Assembly: GCF_014641615.1 (NCBI RefSeq)
Contig: NZ_BMIB01000001.1
Location: forward strand, 1,426,769 to 1,490,768
Reading direction: 5' to 3'
Length of the DNA: 64,000 nt
Source: Filimonas zeae
GTDB taxonomy: Bacteria > Bacteroidota > Bacteroidia > Chitinophagales > Chitinophagaceae
Translations under genes and position numbers: made by a program
Notes under the pieces: model-generated
What the model was told of the DNA's origin: nothing
The model's database searches: none
Seen by the model: the letters and a program-made list of their open reading frames with translations, nothing else
Shown here: piece by piece, positions 37,791 to 48,000 of the stretch
How the letters are laid out: each line of letters starts with the position of its first letter
Numbering within the stretch: position 1 is the first letter of the stretch

Positions 37791-38108
37791 TTAAATGTGA
37801 ATGCCAGGCCTTTTAATAATAATCTTCGGTTTTATAATCACCGGCGGTTTAACCGGAATTACCACCGGGGGAATGGCCACCGGTTTTACCTGTTTTCTGG
37901 CTTTGGGCACTTCTTTTATAATGGGCTCCACAGGCGATTCCTTTTTGGTTTCAGGAGTAGCCGGTTTCTCCGTTTTTTTTGCCGGCAGGGTATCCTGAAA
38001 TACGTCCATGGAAAGCCGGGGCAGTAAATCACTGCCCTGGCTTCTGTAGCTGATAATGAATAATAAAACAGTAATTGCTATATGGCGATATGGGGCCATT
38101 TTATTCAT
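37791..38108 (-). CDS. Short Pro/Lys-rich exported protein
   Basis: This 105-residue product has a hydrophobic leader (IAITVLLFIISYRSQG) and a body rich in Pro, Lys, Val and Ile (PATPETKKESPVEPIIKEVP; IPPVVIPVKPPVIIKPKI). Such rods span the periplasm in TonB-like proteins, but there is no TonB C-terminal domain here. No family recognised. It is 22 bases after the Ala-rich gene and 12 bases before the barrel gene, on the same strand. Confidence 0.55.
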   Translation of the reverse strand: MNKMAPYRHIAITVLLFIISYRSQGSDLLPRLSMDVFQDTLPAKKTEKPATPETKKESPVEPIIKEVPKARKQVKPVAIPPVVIPVKPPVIIKPKIIIKRPGIHI

Positions 38109-38130
38109 AATTATGCTGAATTAAACGTAA

Positions 38131-38679
38131 TTACCGGATGCCCAGTTTTACGCCGGTTTTAAGGCCCACGTTGGTTTTTATGGGTGCTGCTGTTTTAATG
38201 GAAGTAGTTTTAATGCCATGTACAGCTACGCCTGTTTTTACGGCTGTACCCGCGGCTGCGCTGGTTTGTGTATGCGTGGCTGCCGCAGCTTGTTTAACAT
38301 CTGCCACTGTGCTTTGTACACCGGTAGCGGTGTGTTGGGCTGCATGGGTAGTTGCGGTGGCGGCAGTGTTGCTTTGCAGCGCGGCGTTAGCTTTATTGCT
38401 GCTGATGGCAGCCGAAGTGGCCGTTGAAGAAGTGGCGCCTGCTGATGTTGCTGCAGCCTGACTGGCTACTGCTGCTTCTGCCTTTTGCTGTTGTTTTTGC
38501 ACGGCATTTTTAACGTTGCCGGCCGTTTCGGAAGCATTTACATGCGTTTGGGCACTGGTATTGCTGCTTACGGAAGCTTTTCCGGCGCTAACGGTTTGTG
38601 TACTCTGTACATTGGCTTGTTGTGCGGATGCCAGGGAAGTGGCTAAAAATGCTGCTGCAATCAGGATTGTAGTTTTCAT
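38131..38679 (-). CDS. Low-complexity Ala/Thr/Ser/Val-rich secreted protein
   Basis: This 182-residue protein has a signal peptide (TTILIAAAFLATSLASAQ) and a long low-complexity body of Ala, Ser, Thr, Gln and Val, with a Lys/Gln-rich helix (NVKNAVQKQQQKAEAAVASQ) and a basic Thr/Lys tail (KTGVAVHGIKTTSIKT) ending VGLKTGVKLGIR. The opposite strand also has long open frames, an effect of the composition. It is the first gene of the operon with the two-component system. No function can be assigned. Confidence 0.6.
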   Translation of the reverse strand: MKTTILIAAAFLATSLASAQQANVQSTQTVSAGKASVSSNTSAQTHVNASETAGNVKNAVQKQQQKAEAAVASQAAATSAGATSSTATSAAISSNKANAALQSNTAATATTHAAQHTATGVQSTVADVKQAAAATHTQTSAAAGTAVKTGVAVHGIKTTSIKTAAPIKTNVGLKTGVKLGIR

Positions 38680-38824
38680 AATTTTTCTTTTTTAGGTACT
38701 GAATATTTACTGATACAAACCTAAAAGCCCAACATGAAGAAAAAATGAAAACCGAAGCTAAGGGAAAGAACAGAGGTATATGATTAAATAGTGTTTAAAA
38801 CCGGGGCAGGGGCTGCCTGTATGG

Positions 38825-40228
38825 TTATTGTGCCTTCACCAGTGAAAGCGTGGTATTATGTGTATCTGTTAGTTGCAGAATCCTCCCTCCTTTAACAGCC
38901 TCAAAATAACTATCATATGTTTCCGTAGCCCCCTGAAAGCGGTTGCTCAGCGCAACACGCCAGTTGGTAAGGCTAACACTGCCTTTATATACCTGCCTGG
39001 TAAACTGCTGATTACCTACCGTTCCCGAGGCGCCGCTATGGTCGCTTTCGTAGGTGTTATTGCTGAAAAAGGTAAACGCATCGGCAATAGAGGTAGCGGT
39101 GGCACCTGCAAATCCGCCACCATTTACATAGTAATAACGCAGAGAAGCATAAGAACTGCTGCTCCACTTACCCGTAAGGTCTGTAGCAGCAACCTGAAAT
39201 TTATTCCGCCATTGCATGGCCGCCAGTTTGTCCCAGCTTTTGGTTTGTGCTGTATAATCCCAGCTGCTTCGGTTAATGTAATTGCTGCCGAATTCTTTTT
39301 CAAAAGCGGCCTTACTGTCTGCCACCACTTCCATATACCGGCCATTGCCTTTATCGTAGTGTTTTTTGTATAGCACCACATATACCTTTTTACCGCTTGC
39401 TTTCTCGGTGGCATCTGCTGTGAGAAAGGTAACTGACTGGTAATCCTGTATTCCTCTCTCCTGAAGATTTTGAATGTTGGTGTAATGTGGGGCTGCTAAT
39501 AAGCTCCAGGCATGCTGATCGCCTTTCAGCTTTTCAAACTGGTGTTCATCTGTTTGGGTGTTGGGGTAGTGAATCAGTATCCGTATGCCGGGCTTGCTTA
39601 CCTCTACCCAGTTTTCCTGTGCCGTACTTACCCAGCCATCATCAAAGCGGGTAGTGGTAAACTTGTAATTGCCGGTAACGGCTTTTGCATTTGTGATGGG
39701 TACGGGGGCAGGATTATTAACGGGCGTGTGGGTGTTTGCTGATTTTAGTGCAGCTTCATGGATGCTAAGGGAAGCCAGCAGCTGCTGATAATCTTTCATA
39801 TAGGGTTGTGCAGTGGCGTTCAGCAGTGTGCTGATGCAGATATGGCCGTTGCTGTAGGTAGTAAGAATGGTGGCTACGTTACTGCCATTGTACTGCCATA
39901 CACCACTGCGGCTCATTACCGTCCATTCGCCAATGGTTTGAGGCTTACCTTTTTCTTCCTTGTCTGTAATCGTATGCTGGTTCAGTACCAGGCTTTGCCA
40001 TTCCGCGTCGCTATCCGCTTGTATACTACCCTGGCTGGCAGTGCTTTTATAAATACATAGCTGCGCCCAGCTGCTGCCATCAATGCGGCTGTACATAATG
40101 AGGTTGTTGCGTTCCTCTTTCTTCCAGCGCTCCGGCGCTGTGTAACTGATAATGTCGTAAATCTGTTTCTGCGCAGAAGTGGTAAATGCCCACAAGGCTA
40201 TCAGTACAAACAATAAGCTCTTTTGCAT
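38825..40228 (-). CDS. Secreted protein of unknown function
   Basis: This 467-residue protein has a signal peptide (SLLFVLIALWAFTTSAQ). The N-terminal half resembles a PsbP/TPR-less lipid-binding-like fold (YTAPERWKKEERNNLIMYSR; EWTVMSRSGVWQYNGSNVA), and the C-terminal half is beta-rich with KVYVVLYKKHYDKGNGRYME, LTGKWSSSSYASLRYYYVNG and GSVSLTNWRVALSNRFQGA, consistent with a lipocalin-like barrel. These fold remarks are impressions only. It shares strand and spacing (99 bases) with the large TPR protein upstream. Confidence 0.6.
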   Translation of the reverse strand: MQKSLLFVLIALWAFTTSAQKQIYDIISYTAPERWKKEERNNLIMYSRIDGSSWAQLCIYKSTASQGSIQADSDAEWQSLVLNQHTITDKEEKGKPQTIGEWTVMSRSGVWQYNGSNVATILTTYSNGHICISTLLNATAQPYMKDYQQLLASLSIHEAALKSANTHTPVNNPAPVPITNAKAVTGNYKFTTTRFDDGWVSTAQENWVEVSKPGIRILIHYPNTQTDEHQFEKLKGDQHAWSLLAAPHYTNIQNLQERGIQDYQSVTFLTADATEKASGKKVYVVLYKKHYDKGNGRYMEVVADSKAAFEKEFGSNYINRSSWDYTAQTKSWDKLAAMQWRNKFQVAATDLTGKWSSSSYASLRYYYVNGGGFAGATATSIADAFTFFSNNTYESDHSGASGTVGNQQFTRQVYKGSVSLTNWRVALSNRFQGATETYDSYFEAVKGGRILQLTDTHNTTLSLVKAQ

Positions 40229-40327
40229 AGCTATATCTTTTTAATCCGGATATTGCTGAGGTAAAACTGATTTTTTTCGCTCACATTATAACTGAGCCCT
40301 TTTAACATAGGGCCAGGTGAAAAAGTC

Positions 40328-42472
40328 TTAAAACCGCTCGAATAAAGCCCCTTTTAAGGCACCTGAATAGGTTCTGGAAGCTTGCCCGCTAATGAGGCTT
40401 ATCTTTTCCTGGGTACCGATGGTAACAGACTGATTGTGCAGGCCGGCAGTAGCTTCAGCGCTGTGCGTTATAATTACCTCTTCCACGCCGTTGGGGCCAA
40501 ATTCCATTTCTGCTTCCTCGCTAAGTTTACCGCCCAGTTGGGCAGGCCCTTCCGTTATACCCGCGCTGGCTTCCACGCCTGCTTTTACTGTTCCCTTCCA
40601 GTCGGCAACGTTTCGGTTTTCGTCTAACGTTTGTTCAATATCAACACCTATTGATCCTTCTATGCCTATGGGGCCCAGCTTGTCCTTTGCTGTCACATGC
40701 ACATGGGTTTTAATGCTGCCACCCACGTATTTGTTACCAATTTCTTTTTCAATAATATCCTGGAAAGTGCCGTAGTGCGTAATGATGGTATGGCTGCAGT
40801 TCATTTCATATTTTACCACAATCAGGTCTACTACGGCTCTGTAGTTGCAGGCCACATCATCAAAATCTGAAAGCTTGCCCGGTTTGCCATCTTCCTTTTC
40901 TGCACATTCTTTACACGAGCCATAATAGGTGCTCATATCTACCGGTTGCAGTTCTTTGTTTTTGTTTAGCCAGAATATCTGATATTTCAGCTGAATCATT
41001 TTAAATGCATTGGCATCTGTACTGGTGTACTGCGACCAATACACAATATCGTTACAATACTCCCGGAACAGGTGAAGTGCTTCATCATCATAATATTTCT
41101 TTCTGTTGTTCATTTGCTCCAGCAGTTTATCAAGTCTGGCACGATGCACCTCGCAAGGGGCTTCCGGTAGTGGTGGAGGATTTTTTTTGTATATCTCGTC
41201 TATATCCTTCCGCATGGCAAGGTATTTATCTGCCAGTTTTTTCATCTTCTGGTCGTAATAAGCCAATCGTTCTGTAAGCTGCATACTGGCCTTACGCATC
41301 AGCGGAGGCGTACTATAGGTGGGCAAACCGCCGTTGTTAAGGATGTTGAATGCATTGGAAACCACCTGGGAGGTTGATTTTGCATATTTGGCGGCTGCAT
41401 CTTCGTATTCAATTTCCAGGCTTTTGGCTTTATTGTCGCACCGGGCGTTAAAGTCGTTCCAGAGCGGGTACAAGGCATTCAACTTAGCAATGCTTGTGGG
41501 GTACTCAGGCCGGCGCATTTGTTCCAGACCCATGGGGTCTGCAGTGGCTTTAAATGGTATACGTATGTCTTTACGTTCCAGCTTATGCCCCAGCTTGTTT
41601 AGCTTTTCTTCTTTTTGTCTGGTATACGAATGCTGAATAGATTTTTGAAGATGTGTAACCGCTTTTGCAGTATTGCCTTTGCTTTCTTCAATACTGGCTT
41701 TGGTTAAATTGGCCTGCGGGTGACCGGGATAGATGGTGATAACACTATCCAGGTATTTATCTGCTTTCGCAATATCGCCCAGCCCAAACCAGGCCTGCCC
41801 CAGGTTGTTAAGAATGGTGCTGTTTTTACGGAACCGTGCATTCAGGTTTTGCAGAACAGGAATGGCAAGGTGTTCGCCACCCAGCATAATTAATGCTGAG
41901 GTGTAATTACTCAGGTTATCTGTTTCACTCACATCTTCTGCGCATATTTTACCCAGCAGGTACAAGGTAAGCTCGGGCTGGCCGCTTACCCAGTAACCCA
42001 ATGCCATATTACCGGCCTGCCGTCTGGTCTTTGCTTTTTTCTGTATTTCGCCATAAACGGTATTACCAACAGCAACTACTTTTTTATCCAGGCCGGCTGT
42101 CACTTTCTGGTGGGTAGCCGTTACATAATCTGCAAGCCTGGCGGCACCTACGGTGGGAATGGAGGCTATGCGGCCCACATCTTTTTTGGGCACTATACGT
42201 TGCTCATCTTCCCAGGCTGCAGCCAGTTGTTTGTCTGAAACCGCGGGCATTTTCAGCTTTTGCATATCCGGCATGGTAATGCCCATGCTATCCATCATCT
42301 TTTTGTCTTCCGGGCTCATATCCTTCATCATCTCCTCCATCATGCCCTTCATATCCTTCATGTTGGCATCCCATTCTTTTTGCGTGGGCGCTTTTTCTTT
42401 TGGTTTTGTTTTAGGCTGGCAAACAGCAGCGGTAGCCAGCAGCAGCAACAATATTGTGCAGGTAACTCTCAT
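40328..42472 (-). CDS. Large secreted TPR-like protein of unknown function
   Basis: This 714-residue protein has a signal peptide (TCTILLLLLATAAVCQ), a Met/Lys/Asp-rich acidic-basic segment (MKDMKGMMEEMMKDMSPEDK, residues 37-57) and two to three TPR-like helices (TILNNLGQAWFGLGDIAKAD; LTKASIEESKGNTAKAVTHL). The centre is helical with CEVHRARLDKLLEQMNNRKK and a possible metal or disulfide cluster (YYGSCKECAEKEDG), and the C-terminus is Gly/Glu-rich and probably beta (GTVKAGVEASAGITEGPAQL). No named family is recognised. Confidence 0.6.
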   Translation of the reverse strand: MRVTCTILLLLLATAAVCQPKTKPKEKAPTQKEWDANMKDMKGMMEEMMKDMSPEDKKMMDSMGITMPDMQKLKMPAVSDKQLAAAWEDEQRIVPKKDVGRIASIPTVGAARLADYVTATHQKVTAGLDKKVVAVGNTVYGEIQKKAKTRRQAGNMALGYWVSGQPELTLYLLGKICAEDVSETDNLSNYTSALIMLGGEHLAIPVLQNLNARFRKNSTILNNLGQAWFGLGDIAKADKYLDSVITIYPGHPQANLTKASIEESKGNTAKAVTHLQKSIQHSYTRQKEEKLNKLGHKLERKDIRIPFKATADPMGLEQMRRPEYPTSIAKLNALYPLWNDFNARCDNKAKSLEIEYEDAAAKYAKSTSQVVSNAFNILNNGGLPTYSTPPLMRKASMQLTERLAYYDQKMKKLADKYLAMRKDIDEIYKKNPPPLPEAPCEVHRARLDKLLEQMNNRKKYYDDEALHLFREYCNDIVYWSQYTSTDANAFKMIQLKYQIFWLNKNKELQPVDMSTYYGSCKECAEKEDGKPGKLSDFDDVACNYRAVVDLIVVKYEMNCSHTIITHYGTFQDIIEKEIGNKYVGGSIKTHVHVTAKDKLGPIGIEGSIGVDIEQTLDENRNVADWKGTVKAGVEASAGITEGPAQLGGKLSEEAEMEFGPNGVEEVIITHSAEATAGLHNQSVTIGTQEKISLISGQASRTYSGALKGALFERF

Positions 42473-42661
42473 AGTAACGCTTTTACATTAGCGCTGTAAA
42501 AATGTGCATTGCTACCGGTGTAAACAATCGTCCGAAAGGACTATTTTCTGCTCCCCCTCCATTAAAATCACACAAAGATGCGATTGTGGCTCCCGGCCGG
42601 GCAGGATAGTTTTGCAGCCCGGTGAAAACAAAGGAAATGTCAATTAAATACAGTCATAAAT

Positions 42662-43435
42662 ATGAAAAAACAATTAGCAATTTTGCTGGCCGTTGCCGCA
42701 TTGGTGGGATGTAAAAAGAATGGCGGAACGGAGCCGGATACTGCTACGGATGGCATGCCTCAACTCAAATTAACCAGAACATTGAACGGTAATGATCACT
42801 TTATTAAAACAGAGCATGTGTATAACGATAGAGGGTTGTTGCAGAAAGAAATAAGCCAGGATGAGGAGTCCGGAATACAGATTACGCAGGAATATTATTA
42901 CCATAACGATAACGGTAAGCCTGACTCTTCACTGATACGTTTGGGTAACAAATTATCCTCTGCTATGTATTATACGTATAAAGCAGACAAGTTAGATAAG
43001 GTTAAATATTACAGCAGCAATGAAGATGGTGTAATGGAGTATAACTATACGCTGCATTATGAATATGCTGCCAATAAGCTGAGTAAGATGTATCAGTCTA
43101 ACGATGTTGTAACCTATGGCTATACCGAAATCAGCTACACCGGAGCAAATATTAGTGAAGTGAAAGGATATTCCGGAAGCGGCGAGCCGGTGAGTATAGA
43201 AAAATACACCTACGACCAGCATCTGAATCCTTATTATGGTAACCCCGGTCAACTCTATTTTACGCTGGGCTTCAATGAAAACAATATTACCAGCGTTTCC
43301 TATACCGACTACGTAGAGCCGGAAGATAGCTATGAACACCACTATGAATACGAGTATGATGCCAGCAAAATGCCTGTAAAGCGGTTTGCAGTTGTTGGTG
43401 GTACACGTGTGCTGAATAAGACTTATACCTACTGA
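42662..43435 (+). CDS. Lipoprotein with YD/RHS-like beta repeats
   Basis: This 257-residue lipoprotein has lipobox AALVGCKK and a body of Tyr/Asp/Asn-rich beta hairpins resembling YD or DUF4595-type repeats (HVYNDRGLLQKEI; YYYHNDNGKPDSSLI; YTYKADKLDKVKYYSS; HYEYAANKLSKMY; YEYEYDASKMPVKRF). Such proteins form surface-exposed beta-spirals in Bacteroidota. No toxin domain is present. It stands alone, divergent from the large TPR protein; function unknown. Confidence 0.68.
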   Translation: MKKQLAILLAVAALVGCKKNGGTEPDTATDGMPQLKLTRTLNGNDHFIKTEHVYNDRGLLQKEISQDEESGIQITQEYYYHNDNGKPDSSLIRLGNKLSSAMYYTYKADKLDKVKYYSSNEDGVMEYNYTLHYEYAANKLSKMYQSNDVVTYGYTEISYTGANISEVKGYSGSGEPVSIEKYTYDQHLNPYYGNPGQLYFTLGFNENNITSVSYTDYVEPEDSYEHHYEYEYDASKMPVKRFAVVGGTRVLNKTYTY

Positions 43436-43475
43436 ACCGGCGGTTAGAATTTATACGGTTATAATATTACTTTAT

Positions 43476-44357
43476 ATGCGTGCTATTAAAAACATACCGG
43501 TATATATCATAAATGCTTTTGTAGACAATGACCGCGGAGGAAACCCGGCTGCGGTGGTATTGGAAGCCGATGCGTATAGTGCCGGCGAAAAACAGGCTAT
43601 TGCCAAAATGATAGGCTTGTCAGAAACCGCGTTTGTTTTGGGGTCTGATGTGGCTGAATTCCGGCTGGAGTTTTTTACCCCTACCAGGCAGATTGCCCAT
43701 TGCGGGCATGCTACCATTGCCACTTTTTCTTTTCTTTCTCAGAAAGGAATGGTAGGGCAAAGAAGTTCAAAGGAAACCATAGATGGTAAACGGGATATTT
43801 TCATCAGAGATAATATGGCTTTTATGGAGCAGTTGGCACCTGAATATCGTGATGTTCCGGCCTTCGAAATTCGTATTAAAGCGGCTCTGGGGTTAAAGGA
43901 TGTTGATGTGCCTGCCTTTGCACCCATCAGGTTAGTTAGCACGGGTAACGCTTTTGTTATTGTGCCGGTTGCCAATGTAGACGTATTGAGTAGCATTGTT
44001 CCGGACCTGAACTTGATTGCAGCTATTAGTGAGGAGTTGGATCTGGTTGGGTTTTATGTTTTTGCTATCGGTACCAGCAGGCCAGGGAGGCATGCTTCAA
44101 CAAGAATGTTTGCACCCAGGTATGGCATTAGTGAGGAGGCGGGTACCGGAATGGCCGCCGGACCCCTGGCTTGTTATCTTTATGAAGTGATGGGGATGAA
44201 AATTTCTACTTTTTATATTGAACAGGGGCATTTTATGGAGCGGCCTTCTCCGAGCTTGTTACAGGTAGGGTTACAGCTGGTCGGTGATAAAATAAACAGC
44301 CTTCTGGTGGGAGGTAAAGGAATGCTGGTAGATGCTTTTAAAATGAATTTACCCTGA
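43476..44357 (+). CDS. PhzF family isomerase/epimerase-like protein
   Basis: This 293-residue protein has the two-domain diaminopimelate-epimerase fold of PhzF: FVDNDRGGNPAAVVLEA, the catalytic Glu in GLSETAFVLG near residue 50, the CGHATIATF loop near residue 76, and EEAGTGMAAGPLACYLYE in the second half. PhzF itself isomerises a phenazine precursor; most homologues outside phenazine clusters have unknown substrates, and no phenazine genes are present here. The stop is 4 bases from the stop of the convergent regulator gene. Confidence 0.9.
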   Translation: MRAIKNIPVYIINAFVDNDRGGNPAAVVLEADAYSAGEKQAIAKMIGLSETAFVLGSDVAEFRLEFFTPTRQIAHCGHATIATFSFLSQKGMVGQRSSKETIDGKRDIFIRDNMAFMEQLAPEYRDVPAFEIRIKAALGLKDVDVPAFAPIRLVSTGNAFVIVPVANVDVLSSIVPDLNLIAAISEELDLVGFYVFAIGTSRPGRHASTRMFAPRYGISEEAGTGMAAGPLACYLYEVMGMKISTFYIEQGHFMERPSPSLLQVGLQLVGDKINSLLVGGKGMLVDAFKMNLP

Positions 44358-44361
44358 ACGG

Positions 44362-44991
44362 TTACTGGTTAGCCCGGAGTGTTTTAGCTACTGCCTCACT
44401 TTTTGAATTCACATGAAGCTTTTCGTAAATCTTTTTGATATGCGATCTTACGGTATCCATAGATATGAAAAGTTTGTCTGCAATGAGCTTGTAGCTAAAA
44501 CCTTCCACCAGTAAATTCAATACTTCTTTTTCCCGGGCGCTCAGGTTAAAGCTTTCTGTATTGCCGGTTGGTTTTCCGGCAATCATGTTCAGCACCTGTG
44601 TTGCAATGGAGGAAGTCATAGGAGCGCCGCCATTAAGGGCATCCTCCAGGTATTCCATCAGTCGTGCAGGCGGTGTTTTTTTGAGTATATAGCCATTCGC
44701 GCCCGATTTAATGGCCTGAAATACATTCTGATTGTCATCAAAAACAGTCAGCATCAGCACCTTTGTCTGAAAGCCGTTTTCACGTATCAGTTTCAGCCCC
44801 TCTATGCCGCTCATCGCCGGCATATTAATATCCATCAGTATCAGATCGGGCATGGTTCTTTTTACCTCTTCTACAATGTTGGTACAATGGCCATACGCGC
44901 CAACCAGATGGTAGTTGGGCATGCCGCCGATAAGAATGGATAACACCTCTCTCAGCTCACTATTGTCTTCATAAATCAGAATTCTTGTCAT
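44362..44991 (-). CDS. LuxR/NarL-type response regulator
   Basis: This 209-residue regulator has a receiver (acidic residues in RILIYEDNSE, phospho-Asp in LILMDINMPAMSG, Lys in NGYILKKTPPARL) and an HTH (LSAREKEVLNLLVEGFSYKL, IADKLFISMDTVRSHIKKIY). The ATG at 44991 is preferred over an in-frame TTG at 45003. It lies 79 bases downstream of the large propeller histidine kinase and is its probable partner. Confidence 0.94.
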   Translation of the reverse strand: MTRILIYEDNSELREVLSILIGGMPNYHLVGAYGHCTNIVEEVKRTMPDLILMDINMPAMSGIEGLKLIRENGFQTKVLMLTVFDDNQNVFQAIKSGANGYILKKTPPARLMEYLEDALNGGAPMTSSIATQVLNMIAGKPTGNTESFNLSAREKEVLNLLVEGFSYKLIADKLFISMDTVRSHIKKIYEKLHVNSKSEAVAKTLRANQ

Positions 44992-45070
44992 AATCTGTAG
45001 CAAAATGCAAATAAATCTTTGTTTCCCCTATCACATATTCGTGTGATATCTCCGGTAGGCCTTGTGGTGT

Positions 45071-48000
45071 TTACAGAGGTACTGATAAACGTATGCCTGT
45101 ACCCTGGCCGGGCTGTGACTGAATGGTGATAGTTCCGCCAAGTAGTTCTGCTCTTTTACGCATATTCATGAGGCCGTTTCCGTTTACCGGATCGTTTGCA
45201 TTAAAGCCGATGCCGTTGTCGGCAATGTTCAATATCATTTCCGATCGGTTGCAGGTAATGGCTATGTTTACCTGTGTGGCCTGAGCGTACTTGGTAATGT
45301 TGTTGAGCGACTCTTTAAAAATGAGGAAAAAGTTGCGCCGCCTTTCCATGGTTAGTTTTATGTTGACGAGCTGATCATCGGTTTCAAAACTGTAATGTAT
45401 TTGCTGCGGTTCTAACACATTGGCAGTGTACTCACGCATACGGGCGGTGATCTTCACCAGCTGATCGTTGTCGGGCTTGATGCTCCAGACAATATCATCC
45501 ATCGATTCCATCATTTCCGTGCTGTTCTGGCTTATACGGTCCAGGTACTGCCTGGCGGGGTGATTTTGTGCAGATACCTGAATGCGGGCCAGTTCACTCA
45601 GTACATTAATGGAGGTAAGGGTTGAGCCTACATCGTCATGCAAATCTCTGGCAACCTTTTCACGTAACTGGTATACTTCCAGCAGTCTGTTGAGCCTTGC
45701 CCGGTATATGAGGTATATGGTGGTTGCAAATGCCATAGCCAGCAGCGATAAAAACCACCAGCTTTGATAGAATGCCGGGCTGATGTGTATGGGCAGACGG
45801 GTTATGGGCGAGTACTGCCCCTGTACATTCTGCGATCTTACCAGGAAGGTATATTTTCCCGGAGGCAGAGAAGCAAAAATAGCGGTGAGTCCGTTTTCAG
45901 ACCGTATCCACTTTTCACCGGCTCCTTCCAGTTGATAGAAAAATTTAAGGTCGTTGGCATTGCTGTACGTTAATGGCGCAAAGGATATGCTGATAAAGTT
46001 TTGATGATACTTCAGGTTGATTTTGCCCAGTTGCTCAATGGAGTCCATCGGCAGGTAGTTGTTGAAAAGGCGGAAATCGGTAATGGTGGGTTTGGGGGGC
46101 ATCACCTGCTGATCCAGGTGATGGGGGTAAAAGATTACCACTCCATTTTCCCCTCCGAATGCCAGTTTTCCACCGGGCAGTTTTGTGGAAAACGTCATCA
46201 GGTTGTTCATGCCCGAAGTATGCACAAAGCCGGAAATTTTGCCGAAGGTTTTAAACTCGCCCGTGGTGTGCTCATAGCGGCAGATGCCACCGGTGGTACC
46301 CATCCAAAGCATACCATTGTCATCTGCCATCAAGGTAGTAACCACTCCATGTGGCAGGCCGTTGCCGGTATGGAATTGCTGAACTTTTCCGGTTATGGTA
46401 TTCACAATGTCCAGGCCGGAAGCTCCTGCAACTGCCAGTAAATCCGATGTAAGAAAGGTGATGTCTGCAATGCGGTTACTGGTAAGTCCTTTATCATCTC
46501 TACGGTAAATAAAGTGGTTAGTAGATTTTTTGCTTTCTATATCCCATTCATAAACTCCCTTACCTACAGTGGCCAGATACAGTTTGCCGGATGGCCCTTT
46601 CACCATGCGGGAGATGGCAGCGTTAACAGTGTCTATTAAATGAAACTGCCCGTTTTTCCACTGCACCAGCCGCCCGCCATGCGTACCAAACCAGATATCG
46701 GCAGGCCCGGCAACAAGCACACTGCGAATGGTTTGTCCGTTGAATACGGCAGGAGTGAGAAACTCAGAATGGTGCTTTTTTACATTGTGTTTAATAATGT
46801 GCCCGGCCTGGCAGCCCAGCCATACATCACCGGTACTTTGGTCTTCCCCAATGGCCCATACCAGGTTAAAGGCATTGTCGTTTTTGGGGGCATGGGAATA
46901 AATGGCTTCTTTGCTAATGTCTCCTTTGGATATTTCCAGGCTGGCGTTATAGGATAAACTTTCTACACCAGCCCCCCAGGAGCTTAAAAGTATATTGCTG
47001 CCCCCGAAAGCATTGATGTGCGTTACCGGAGCCTTCCCGAATAAAGAGGTGGTTACTACGTTTCTTACATAATCGGGAATGATTGACATAAGGTACAATC
47101 CATTATCCGTTGCTACCCACATGTTATGCTCGCGGTCTTCAAACATTTGCAGTACTTGTGTAATCTTTATTCCGTGGTCCGCATTATCGGGGGAATAAAA
47201 TACTTCGAATGCGTTTGTTTCCTTTTCGAAAGTATTGAAGATGTCAATACCATAGGCCCACACCAGACCGCGCATTTCTGTAAAGTTGGAAAGGTCGTGA
47301 TAGTCAGAGCCGGGGTTGGGGGCCGTGGGTATTTTCTGTAGTGTATTACTGCCAGGGGTAAACAGGTGAACCGTATAACCTGTATGCGGTGGCCAGCTGG
47401 TAACAAAGAAGCGTCCTTTGTTATCAATCAGAAAGTGGGTAACCTCTTTTATTGTCTGCAGGGGGGCAAACTTTTGCCTGCCGGTGCTATCTTCTCCCGG
47501 TACATGAAAGCGCATGTCTTTTGGGGTAAAGTAGCCCAGCCCTTTAGCACCGCCAATCCATAATCTGTTATCGTGGTCAGCCTGCAGAGAAGTAGGTTTC
47601 CAGTCTGCCGGATAGTTAATTATTTTTCTGTTGTGTTCAAAACGGTTACGTGCCTGATTAAATGTGAGAATCTCCCGGCCATGTATCACCAGAAACAACT
47701 GATTTCCTGCTGTCACAATTCTGGTGTTGTAGCTTTCAAAGTTGTCAGGCATTTCAAAAGTGGATTCCCGGAATTGAAATGTACGGGTATTCAGCAATCC
47801 CATCCTGTAACCCATGCGCACCATTAGTACATTGGAGTCTTGTGTAGCCATGAGTTGGTCAACGGGAAGGGCGGGGAGCCCATGAGGATGGTTGCCGGCA
47901 TTAATTTGTCTGAAACGATAACCATCATACCGCTGCAATCCGTTTTTGGTGCCTACCCAGATATAGCCGTTGGATGATTGTGCTACGCAGTTAACAAAAT

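Noticed and set aside
43476..44357. Phenazine biosynthesis locus
   Set aside because: Only a PhzF homologue is present; no other phenazine genes are in the window.
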